Assembly (NCBI RefSeq): GCF_027944005.1
Contig: NZ_AP027204.1
Coordinates: 1,674,001 to 1,738,000, forward strand
Direction: 5' to 3'
Source: Polynucleobacter sp. SHI8
GTDB lineage: Bacteria; Pseudomonadota; Gammaproteobacteria; Burkholderiales; Burkholderiaceae
DNA length: 64,000 nucleotides
Part shown: piece by piece, positions 52,484 through 60,298 of the stretch
Numbering within the stretch: position 1 is the stretch's first letter
How the letters are laid out: the number at the start of each line of letters is the position of its first letter
Notes under the pieces: generated by a model
Database searches by the model: none
What the model was told of the DNA's origin: nothing
Seen by the model: only the letters and a program-made list of their open reading frames with translations
Program-made: the position numbers and the translations under genes

Positions 52484-53362
52484 TTACTGTTTTACGTTAT
52501 CTAAAATTCGTTTCGCTTGGCGGTACATCGCATAATCGACTAACTTACCTTCAATAGTTATCGCAGCAACTCCACTTTTTTCAGCCTGCTCAAATTCATG
52601 AACAAGTTTTTGGTAATACGCTTTTAATGCGGGAGATAAACCATATGCTTGCTCAACAATATCAATTTGCTTAGGATGAATGATGGTTCTTCCAACATAT
52701 CCCAACTTGGCTGAAAGGCTCGACTCGGCAAGTAATCCTGCCTCATCATTTAAGTCCGCAAATACCCCATCTATGGGAGTGACATTGCCAGCAGCTTTAG
52801 AATCTAGTAATACTTTAGATCTTGCATAGAGCATTTCTGGGCCGTCAACTGACCAACCACATCCTAAACTATTTTGTAAGTCACCATCTTGCGCTGTCCC
52901 TAAACTACTTAACTGTACTTTTGGAGATGCTTTAATTAAGTCATAACAATGGTAAACACCCAAAGCAGATTCAATTTGCAAACCAATCGCAATCGGATCA
53001 ATACCATTGGCTTTTTCAATTGCCTCAATCTGCGCTGCCGCTTGCTGAATATCTTTTACATATTCAGCTTTAGGAATAAAGACCATACCTAAGCCATTGA
53101 CACAAATTTGCGCAATATCATCTGCCAGTAACCCTGTATCTGCTGCATTAACCCGCACCATAATATAAGGTTGATCGTCATTCTTGGATTGATACGCTTG
53201 CTCAATCGTTTCTCGCACCATCTTGCGCGCTTCACCCTTCGAAGCAAGTGGTACTGAATCTTCTAAATCAAGAATCACCGCATCAACTTTTGATGCAAGG
53301 GCTTTTGCCATGACTTTGGCATTAATACCTGGTGCAAATAATGCAGTTCGAATCAGTCGCAT
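52484..53362 (-). CDS. CitE-like CoA ester lyase (HpcH/HpaI family)
   Basis: About 292 residues from the ATG at 53362, chosen because an earlier start at 53413 would overlap the racemase gene. LIRTALFAPGINAKVMAKALASKVDAVILDLEDSVPLASKGEAR, MVRVNA, LQIESALGVYHCYDLI (metal-binding Glu), SLGTAQDGDLQNSLG and GYVGRTIIHPKQIDIVEQAY follow the CitE/malyl-CoA lyase pattern. Such enzymes cleave malyl-, beta-methylmalyl- or citramalyl-CoA into an acyl-CoA and glyoxylate or pyruvate. With the preceding enzymes it would be the carbon-carbon cleaving step. Confidence 0.9.
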   Translation of the reverse strand: MRLIRTALFAPGINAKVMAKALASKVDAVILDLEDSVPLASKGEARKMVRETIEQAYQSKNDDQPYIMVRVNAADTGLLADDIAQICVNGLGMVFIPKAEYVKDIQQAAAQIEAIEKANGIDPIAIGLQIESALGVYHCYDLIKASPKVQLSSLGTAQDGDLQNSLGCGWSVDGPEMLYARSKVLLDSKAAGNVTPIDGVFADLNDEAGLLAESSLSAKLGYVGRTIIHPKQIDIVEQAYGLSPALKAYYQKLVHEFEQAEKSGVAAITIEGKLVDYAMYRQAKRILDNVKQ

Positions 53363-53364
53363 AT

Positions 53365-54162
53365 TTATTTCTTTAATTGAGGAGCGGAACGGAAGCCATA
53401 AATCTGCTTCCACTTTTCAAGAGCGGATTGATCAGGTGATTGATACATTAAACGACGACTTGAATTCAGGCCAACAGTTTTACTTAAATCAGCCATTGCT
53501 TCTGTTGTTTTCAATAAAACGGCATTGCAATCCATAATCAATGCACCATCTACCTCTGTAATGTTTTCCCGACGAATAATCGCATTCACGGTGGCACATG
53601 CTGCTAAGATGACTTCGGCCCCCTCTGCAGCCAAGCGCCTTGATTCTTTTAAGAAATTTTCTGTCATTTGACCAGGATTAGTAAATGCTTTTTGTACTTC
53701 TGTAAAGTCAATTCCTAAGTCGCCAAATGGGATATGTCTTGAAGAAAGTCCATATTCAAAGGCTTTACGATCATAATATTGCGATTGCTTTTTATGAAAA
53801 GCAATTCCTGAAAACTTATATCCATACATGCATGCCATCAACATGGTGCATTCACCTAAACCAAGTACCGGAATTTTGACGATTTCACGAGCCTCTTGCA
53901 TGGCGGGATCTAAAAAGCAACCAATCGCAATAGCATCGTAACCTTGTTCATCCGCTTGCATTAATTTATTGAGAACACCGCCAACGCCATAACTATTCAT
54001 AGCTACAATCGAGTTGTAGTGCAAATCCATCGAACCATCATCCACACCATTGACGTGTACCTCAACATCTGGACGCTTTAGTTCATTTAAATTTTTCGTT
54101 AAGGTATTTCTGTAATCATCTAATCGATGAATTGCTGTACTACTCTGCCACCATATTTTCAT
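53365..54162 (-). CDS. Asp/Glu/hydantoin racemase family protein
   Basis: 265 residues of the hydantoin racemase branch. The two catalytic Cys are in place: AIAIGCFLDPAMQEAREI and VILAACATVNAI, with IPVLGLGECTMLMACMYG between. It may invert the stereocentre of the imported substrate or of an intermediate so that a stereospecific enzyme can use it. It lies between the Bug gene (25 bases) and the CitE-like gene (two bases), so its substrate is likely the imported acid or an early product. Confidence 0.87.
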   Translation of the reverse strand: MKIWWQSSTAIHRLDDYRNTLTKNLNELKRPDVEVHVNGVDDGSMDLHYNSIVAMNSYGVGGVLNKLMQADEQGYDAIAIGCFLDPAMQEAREIVKIPVLGLGECTMLMACMYGYKFSGIAFHKKQSQYYDRKAFEYGLSSRHIPFGDLGIDFTEVQKAFTNPGQMTENFLKESRRLAAEGAEVILAACATVNAIIRRENITEVDGALIMDCNAVLLKTTEAMADLSKTVGLNSSRRLMYQSPDQSALEKWKQIYGFRSAPQLKK

Positions 54163-54187
54163 GATATCTCCTCTTATTTTTTGAAAT

Positions 54188-55147
54188 TTAATCGCCCTTT
54201 ATGCCGCCCTTATCTATCACCTCTTTCCAATAAGGTACCTCTTTTGCAACTCTTGCACGAAGCCCTGCAGAATCTAGTGCGGTTGTAGCAAGTCCAGCTT
54301 GTTTTAATTTTTCAATGACATCCGGCTCTTTTAGTGCTTGTACACATTGATTGGATAGGAATGAAATGATATCTGGGGGTGTGCCCGCTGGCGCAAATAT
54401 CGCTTGGAAGGTATTTGACACAGCATCCTTAATACCAAGTTCTGCGAGTGTTGGCACTTGTTGCAATTCTGGCCATTTCTTTTCTCCAGTTTGAGCAAGG
54501 GCACGAACTTGACCTCCCTGAATTTGCGCAATTACAGATGCTAGAGCGCCAAATAAAACTTGTGTTTGACCACCCAATAAATCTGTCATAGCAGGACCCG
54601 CTCCCTTATAGGGGATGTGGGTCATGTTGATATTTTCACGAATCTTTAATACCTCTGCAGCTAAATGAGGTGTCGTGCCAGCCCCTGGGCTTCCATAACT
54701 AATTAATTGTGAATCTTTTCTCGCCATTGCAACCAAATCAGCAACCGTTTTAATCGGCGAGTCCGCCTTTACAACAATGACGTTTGGAGCATCACCAATT
54801 TCGCATACCGGAATAAAATCTTTCAACGGATCGTAGGGAGATGGCTTTTTTAAACTCGGTGTCACCACATATACGCTAGAAGTTAACATCAAGGTATACC
54901 CATTAGGCTTCGCCGCTTTGACAAAACTTGCTGCAACCGCACCTCCAGCACCCGGTCGATTGTCAATCAGTATTTGCTGACCAAATCCTTTATTCATTGC
55001 TGCAGACATAATTCTTGCTGTGATATCAGTCGCACCGCCTGGGGCAAATGCAACCACAATGGAAACAGGCGACTCTGGAAAAGCACCAAATGCCTGACTT
55101 ATAGTCACACCTGCTAGTGCAATTGATAGCATTACTTTATTCAACAT
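54188..55147 (-). CDS. Bug/TctC-type periplasmic solute-binding protein
   Basis: About 319 residues from the ATG at 55147, which has GGAGGAGA seven bases upstream; an in-frame start at 55180 would add 11 polar residues ahead of the signal peptide. Signal peptide ISQAFGAFP, then VSIVVAFAPGGATDITARIMSAA, IDNRPGAGGAVAASF, YDPLKDFIPVCEI and THIPYKGAGPAMTDLLGGQ. First gene of the nine-gene acyl-CoA operon, so it probably captures the pathway substrate. Divergent from iclR with a 16-bp palindrome between. Confidence 0.93.
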   Translation of the reverse strand: MLNKVMLSIALAGVTISQAFGAFPESPVSIVVAFAPGGATDITARIMSAAMNKGFGQQILIDNRPGAGGAVAASFVKAAKPNGYTLMLTSSVYVVTPSLKKPSPYDPLKDFIPVCEIGDAPNVIVVKADSPIKTVADLVAMARKDSQLISYGSPGAGTTPHLAAEVLKIRENINMTHIPYKGAGPAMTDLLGGQTQVLFGALASVIAQIQGGQVRALAQTGEKKWPELQQVPTLAELGIKDAVSNTFQAIFAPAGTPPDIISFLSNQCVQALKEPDVIEKLKQAGLATTALDSAGLRARVAKEVPYWKEVIDKGGIKGD

Positions 55148-55217
55148 ACTAATGTCTCCTCCGGATGTTTGCGTCATCACAGTGTTAGTTGATTGTTTTT
55201 TTTGTTTAATATATAGT

Positions 55218-55233
55218 GTTCATATATATGAAC
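55218..55233. promoter_or_regulatory. Palindromic operator between the nine-gene operon and iclR
   Basis: GTTCATATATATGAAC is a perfect 16-bp palindrome in the 132-base divergent region, overlapping AT-rich promoter-like sequence in both directions. Its half-sites and spacing (GTTCA-N6-TGAAC) recur at 40253-40268. Binding by the adjacent IclR protein is inferred. Confidence 0.6.
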
Positions 55234-55279
55234 TTGTTTATATTCTAGCACTTGATATTTTTTTGGTCAATTTTTTTAC

Positions 55280-56035
55280 ATGACAAATTCTTCGATTAAA
55301 TCTGCAGATCGCGTTTTAGATGTTTTGGAACTTCTTTGCAGGAGAGGTAATGCCGCATCTCATTCTGAGATTGCCAGCGCTTTAGATATCCCTAAAAGTA
55401 GCTTAACTAGTCTTCTCAAGAATCTAGCCCATCGCAATTATTTAGAAAAAAATCCTGTTGAAAACACCTATTATCTAGGCCCAGCTTTTTTTGAATTAAT
55501 TCAACAAGGCAAAAATGTCAAATCGATTTTAAAAATTGCCAATATTCAATTAGCAATGCTGACTGAAAAAACAAAAGAAGCTGCGGCATTTTATTTATTT
55601 AAGGGCGATCATATTGAGCGTGTGCTCGGTCTTGACGCGAATTACCCCCTGAGTTATCGCATGCTGCCCAATGTCAAATTTCCGCTCTACTCGGCTGCTG
55701 CAGGGAAAGCTATCCTCCATATTCTGCCATTAGAAGAAAAAGATCTTTACTTCAAAAAAACGAAACTTCAATCGATGACAGATAAAACGGTAACCGATGA
55801 AAAGATACTTCGCAAAAAATTAATCGCAGATACCGTTGATGGTGTAACGATTTCTTATGGAGAAAATTCGGTTGGCGTCATTGCCTTAGCAATCCCCATT
55901 TGTAAAAATGGCTATCCTTTAGGTGCACTTAGTGTGGTGATACCGGAAGTCAGATTTAATAAAACACTAGACGAATTATGTAGAAAAATGTTAAAAATAG
56001 GCAAAGATAAAATAGAAAATGAATTAAATAATTAA
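55280..56035 (+). CDS. IclR family transcriptional regulator
   Basis: 251 residues: N-terminal winged helix (SADRVLDVLELLCRRGNAASHSEIASALDIPKSSLTSLLKNLAHRNYLEK) and a C-terminal effector-binding domain (~80-245: YRMLPNVKFPLYSAAAGKAIL, VGVIALAIPICKNGYPLGALSVVIP). IclR proteins respond to small organic acids or aromatic compounds. Position between the nine-gene operon and a Bug gene indicates control of both. No Shine-Dalgarno sequence is visible before the ATG. Confidence 0.92.
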   Translation: MTNSSIKSADRVLDVLELLCRRGNAASHSEIASALDIPKSSLTSLLKNLAHRNYLEKNPVENTYYLGPAFFELIQQGKNVKSILKIANIQLAMLTEKTKEAAAFYLFKGDHIERVLGLDANYPLSYRMLPNVKFPLYSAAAGKAILHILPLEEKDLYFKKTKLQSMTDKTVTDEKILRKKLIADTVDGVTISYGENSVGVIALAIPICKNGYPLGALSVVIPEVRFNKTLDELCRKMLKIGKDKIENELNN

Positions 56036-56065
56036 ATCAATGGAGACAATATGCAAGGAGACACC

Positions 56066-57052
56066 ATGCAACAACGGGCTAAACCTGTTCTAAAAAAAGT
56101 ACTTTTTTTTATTTTTTTCCTCTCAAGCTTCGCTTTTGCTCAAGAAAAATATCCCGCTCGCCCCATTAATTTTATTATGGCGGTGGAAGCTGGTTCGGAT
56201 GGTGATGTCTTAGCTCGCCCTTTAATGGAAAGAGTATCTCGCATCATTGGTCAACCCATCACTATCATTAATCGACCTGGCGCTGGTAGCTCCATCGGTT
56301 ATCGCGAGATTCATCAAGCTAAACCAGATGGATATACCCTTGGGTGGGCCTCCGCCACAATCATCACGAATAAGCTACAAGGTGTGTCACCTCTGGATTA
56401 CAACAACTTCACCCACTTGGGTGGGTATGCAACATTCTTTCCCATCGTTATTGCCTCCTCTAAGAGTGATATCAAATTCAACACAATTCAAGAAGCTATT
56501 GCGTATGCAAAAGCAAATCCTGGCAAACTCAATCTTTCTACAGCAGGTGTTGGTCAAAGTTGGTGGGTTGCTGCACAAACTTTCCTAACAGGCACCAATT
56601 TAAATATGGCAAGTATTCCTGTAACAGGCGCAGGTGGAGCAGTTACTTTAATGGTGGGTGGTGGTCACGCTGAACTTGGAGTTGCTGGTTTAGGATCCGC
56701 AAAAGCTTTATTAGATGGTGGGCAGGTTAAATTCTTAGCAGCTCTTTCTGAAAATAGAGCACCTCCTCCTTATGATAAATTTCCAACAGTTAAAGAATTA
56801 GGCTATCCAGTTAGTTGGGAATCTACCAATATCGTCATTGGTCCTCCTGGCTTACCTAAAGAAGTGATAGAGAAGATAAGCAAAGCGATCGAACAAGCAG
56901 CTCGCGATCCTGAATTTATTAAATTTGTTCAAGAACGTGACGCCGCTTGGGAATATATCGCTCCAGATAAAGTCATTCCAAAACTAAGTGCTCGCCAAGT
57001 GACTGTCAAAGAAATTATGGCAAAAGCAGGCTTACTAAAGGAAGCAAACTAA
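56066..57052 (+). CDS. Bug/TctC-type periplasmic solute-binding protein (divergent member)
   Basis: About 328 residues. Two in-frame ATGs (56051 and 56066) each have GGAGA a few bases upstream; the later is chosen since its signal peptide (to about residue 25, SFAFAQE) is better placed. The motif INFIMAVEAGSDGDVLARPLMERV departs from the usual PAGG, and IPVTGAGGAVTLMVGGGHAELG replaces the common H-V-P-Y-K-G-G-G, so the ligand may differ from those of its relatives. It follows iclR by 30 bases and is probably co-transcribed with it. Confidence 0.9.
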   Translation: MQQRAKPVLKKVLFFIFFLSSFAFAQEKYPARPINFIMAVEAGSDGDVLARPLMERVSRIIGQPITIINRPGAGSSIGYREIHQAKPDGYTLGWASATIITNKLQGVSPLDYNNFTHLGGYATFFPIVIASSKSDIKFNTIQEAIAYAKANPGKLNLSTAGVGQSWWVAAQTFLTGTNLNMASIPVTGAGGAVTLMVGGGHAELGVAGLGSAKALLDGGQVKFLAALSENRAPPPYDKFPTVKELGYPVSWESTNIVIGPPGLPKEVIEKISKAIEQAARDPEFIKFVQERDAAWEYIAPDKVIPKLSARQVTVKEIMAKAGLLKEAN

Positions 57053-57053
57053 A

Positions 57054-58721
57054 TCAAGTCGTCATGGTGGCAGCAATTTTCTCTGCCACCATGATGGTTG
57101 GAATGTTAGTATTTCCTGCCATGAGGGTTGGCATGATGGACGCATCGACAACACGTAATTGCTCGACGCCGTAAACTTTACCAAAGGAATCAACGACTGC
57201 CTGAGTATCATCCGCCAAACCCATTCTACAAGTACCTACCGGATGGAACAAGCCAGCGATATTGGCTCGTATATGGTTTTCGAGGGCTTTTTCGTCTTGA
57301 ATCAGCAATGCAAGATTAGTTCGCTCTCCAGTCAAAGAACTTAATACATAGTCACTGATCCACGGGAATATATTCAATATAGTTGCTAAAAGATCGGCAC
57401 GAAATTTATTTTTCGGAGTGAACTCATTCAGAAGTCTTAAGCGATCTGTAAAGCGCACCGGAAAGGGTGTCCCCATACAAGCTTTGATCTCAGAATCTAA
57501 TAAAATTTGTACCGCTTGCTTGAAAGCAATCTTCATTCTTTCAAGGTCTTGTGGATGATCTAAAAAATTAAACTCAATCTCAGGATAACCATTGATATCC
57601 TCTTTCTTTAAGTCAACCGTACCATATGATTTAGGTCTAAGAAGGGTTGGGGCTAAGTTTCCAATTTGCTCCCCCATCGCATTCCAAGATGTTTTACTGA
57701 GGACATTGATATATAAATCTGCCGGTGGGCAATCGGGTAGTTTCGAAGAATAGCGAAAACAAACACTAGGATGGGTTCTTAACTCTTTAGACTGTCGTGA
57801 ATTTTTCTTGAGATGAAAGCCAATAAATAAAGTGGAGTGATTTTGTAAATTTTTACCAACACCTGGTCGATCTGCAACAACTTGGATACCTAATTCTTCT
57901 AAACGCTGTTGATTACCAATCCCAGATCGCATTAATAATGTCGGACTAAAAATACCGCCCGAAGAAATAATGACTTCATTGGCAAAATATTGAGCGCTTG
58001 GCTCTGATCGAAATAACTCTACACCTATCGCTTTTTTATCCTGAAACAAGATTCTTTTAACTGGTGAATCAGTAATAATCGTTAAATTTTTTCTAGTACG
58101 AACTTCTGCTGTCAAGTAACATAAAGCGGTGGATGCTCTTCTAGTTTCTGTATTACACATGGGTACTGCGCCCATGCCATCACGAAAATCACCATTCAAA
58201 TCTGCTATAAAATCAAAACCATTTTTTTGCGCATAGTTGCTAACGGCTTTTGTCAATGGCTGCCACTTGGCTTTGGATAGTCTTCGAATCGGAATCAGGC
58301 CATCCTGGCCATGCAACTCCGTATCAAAGTCCCAATCATTTTCTAATTTTCGGTAATAAGGTAAGACATCTTCCCAGGACCATCCAGTTGCTCCAGCCTT
58401 TACCCAATCAGCATAATCAGCGGGGGTACCGCGCAAAGAAACCATCCCCATTAAAGATCCGCCACCACCCATCACTTTACCCTGTGGGAAATTGGTATAA
58501 CCTTCTCTTGATTTTTTCCATGCCGCCCTTAAACCACCCCACATATAGGATTTGTTGTAATAAGAGGTTGGGTAATTATCTAAAATATCGGTAGGCTCAG
58601 AGCCAGTTGGTATGTCTTTACCAGCCTCAATTAGGAGAACCTGAATATCTTCGCGCTCGGTTAATCTGGATGCCATGACACATCCTGCAACACCCGCACC
58701 AACAATAATGTAATTGAACAT
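57054..58721 (-). CDS. GMC family oxidoreductase (choline dehydrogenase-like)
   Basis: 555 residues. FAD motif YIIVGAGVAGCVMASRLTEREDIQVLLIEAGKD, GGLRAAW/GKVMGGGGSLMGMVSLRG for the first GMC signature, SSGGIFSPTLLMRSGIG for the second, and the C-terminal HPVGTCRMG with GNTNIPTIMVAEK for the active-site His region. The family oxidises alcohols to aldehydes, usually with a quinone or oxygen as acceptor. No signal peptide. It converges on the Bug gene after iclR, with the two stops almost touching, and could oxidise an alcohol precursor of the acid handled by the nine-gene operon. Confidence 0.92.
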   Translation of the reverse strand: MFNYIIVGAGVAGCVMASRLTEREDIQVLLIEAGKDIPTGSEPTDILDNYPTSYYNKSYMWGGLRAAWKKSREGYTNFPQGKVMGGGGSLMGMVSLRGTPADYADWVKAGATGWSWEDVLPYYRKLENDWDFDTELHGQDGLIPIRRLSKAKWQPLTKAVSNYAQKNGFDFIADLNGDFRDGMGAVPMCNTETRRASTALCYLTAEVRTRKNLTIITDSPVKRILFQDKKAIGVELFRSEPSAQYFANEVIISSGGIFSPTLLMRSGIGNQQRLEELGIQVVADRPGVGKNLQNHSTLFIGFHLKKNSRQSKELRTHPSVCFRYSSKLPDCPPADLYINVLSKTSWNAMGEQIGNLAPTLLRPKSYGTVDLKKEDINGYPEIEFNFLDHPQDLERMKIAFKQAVQILLDSEIKACMGTPFPVRFTDRLRLLNEFTPKNKFRADLLATILNIFPWISDYVLSSLTGERTNLALLIQDEKALENHIRANIAGLFHPVGTCRMGLADDTQAVVDSFGKVYGVEQLRVVDASIMPTLMAGNTNIPTIMVAEKIAATMTT

Positions 58722-58845
58722 AAGCTGTCTTTTAAGTTTTTAGTTTTTTAATTCTTATATTTTAATGGCTAAACAGACAACCAAGTCATTTCGGTATTTT
58801 TATGAGTAATAGGTATAGAATCAATATTTAGGGTAAATAAAGTCC

Positions 58846-59415
58846 ATGAAATCTAAATCCATTTTGGTACTGATCTTGCTTTATTTTTATGTAGCCAATG
58901 CCACGGCCTCTGAAATCTTTGTCGCAGATAGTGAACATACCTTTGTCAGCTTAAGCTATAACCATTTGGGTTTTTCAAATCAAACGATTCGGTTTGATAA
59001 GGTCTTTGGAACAATTACTCTCGATCCTAAAACTCAATCAGGAAAATTGGATATAGTCATTGACATCCCATCGATAAGTACAGGCTCTGCGGTATTTAAT
59101 CAGGTGATTCAAGAAGATGATTTATTTGCCTCAAGCAAGTTTCCAACCGCATCTTTTAAATCAAATCGTATCGTTTTCAATCAGGCTGTAATCACATCAG
59201 TATTGGGTGAATTAACGATCAAAGGTATTTCTAAACCGGTCGAAGTTAAAGTTAATCAATTTTCTTGTGGCCGTAATTTTTTAACGTTTAAATATACCTG
59301 CGGCGCCAATGCTGTTGCTCATATCAGTCGATCAGAATTCAATCTTGGAAAATATACGCCGATGGTTGGTGATGATGTAACAATTCAAATTGTCATTGAA
59401 GCAACACAAGAATAA
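58846..59415 (+). CDS. YceI family periplasmic protein
   Basis: 189 residues. Signal peptide to about residue 21 (VANATAS) followed by a YceI lipocalin-like barrel: ADSEHTFVSLSYNHLGFSNQTIRFDKVFGTITLDP, IDIPSISTGSAVFNQVIQEDDLFASSKFPTASF, GELTIKGISKPVEV and ISRSEFNLGKYTPMVGDDVTIQIVIEA. YceI proteins bind long isoprenoid lipids such as ubiquinone-8 in the periplasm and are induced by alkaline or other stress in E. coli. nnrD follows after ten bases. Confidence 0.93.
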   Translation: MKSKSILVLILLYFYVANATASEIFVADSEHTFVSLSYNHLGFSNQTIRFDKVFGTITLDPKTQSGKLDIVIDIPSISTGSAVFNQVIQEDDLFASSKFPTASFKSNRIVFNQAVITSVLGELTIKGISKPVEVKVNQFSCGRNFLTFKYTCGANAVAHISRSEFNLGKYTPMVGDDVTIQIVIEATQE

Positions 59416-59425
59416 TAATTGCTAT

Positions 59426-60298
59426 ATGCAAATACTTCATTCACTGCATCTCATCAACAATCTTCGACGTGATGTTACTGATCATAAAGGCACCTCGGGT
59501 AAATTAGTGATCATCGGCGGGGCCAGTACCATGTCTGGATCAATTGCTCTAGCAGGTCTTGGCGCTTTATATACAGGCTCAGGTTGGGTCAAATTAATTC
59601 CTTTAGATCCAGACTTCCCAAACTTGATTGATCCCTCCCCTGAACTGATGATCTATCATCCCGGGCAACGATCACCTGCAGAAATTCTTCAAGAAATAAA
59701 ACCTGATGTCATTGTGATTGGTCCTGGTCTTGGACAAAGTGCATCGTCCTTGGCTTGGCTTGAAGCGACTTTGGAATATCAATCTCCACTAGTCATTGAT
59801 GCGGATGGACTCAATTTACTTTCACAACACCCAGAATTACATGAACCAATCTGCAATAGGTCACATCGTATCGTGATGACTCCTCATCCAGGTGAAGCCG
59901 GTCGTCTTCTTCACTCAAGTTCGCAAGTGATGCAAAGTGACAGAATGCTAGCAATGAAACAATTGATTGCTCAATATCAAGCCATTGTTATTTTAAAAGG
60001 TCACCATTCGCTAGTTGGTATGCCAGCGCAGGATGTCCTGACTTGTATCTCTGGCAACTCAGGTATGGCCTGTGCTGGAATGGGTGATGTCTTAAGTGGT
60101 GCTTTAGGATCGTTCATTGCACAGGGTCTGCATCATAATCTCAGTACTTGGCAGGCGGCTTGTTTAGCGGTTGAAGTTCATGCTCGTGCCGGTGACTTAC
60201 TCGTGGAAAAAGGTATCGGGCCGATTGGTATGACGCCTTCAGAATTAGCGAAGGAAATGCGAACTATAGTAAATTCATCAAGTAAGCAATCATCATAA
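59426..60298 (+). CDS. nnrD: ADP-dependent NAD(P)H-hydrate dehydratase
   Basis: About 290 residues from the ATG at 59426 (an upstream TTG at 59390 lies inside yceI). The ribokinase-like fold of the YjeF C-terminal domain is visible: GTSGKLVIIGGASTMSGSIALAGLGALYTGSG, VIVIGPGLGQS, VIDADGLNLLS, VMTPHPGEAGRLL and SGNSGMACAGMGDVLSGALGSFIAQG. It repairs hydrated NAD(P)H using ADP. The epimerase domain (NnrE) that is usually fused at the N-terminus is absent, so it must be encoded elsewhere. The 3' end overlaps the convergent transporter gene by 35 bases. Confidence 0.92.
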   Translation: MQILHSLHLINNLRRDVTDHKGTSGKLVIIGGASTMSGSIALAGLGALYTGSGWVKLIPLDPDFPNLIDPSPELMIYHPGQRSPAEILQEIKPDVIVIGPGLGQSASSLAWLEATLEYQSPLVIDADGLNLLSQHPELHEPICNRSHRIVMTPHPGEAGRLLHSSSQVMQSDRMLAMKQLIAQYQAIVILKGHHSLVGMPAQDVLTCISGNSGMACAGMGDVLSGALGSFIAQGLHHNLSTWQAACLAVEVHARAGDLLVEKGIGPIGMTPSELAKEMRTIVNSSSKQSS

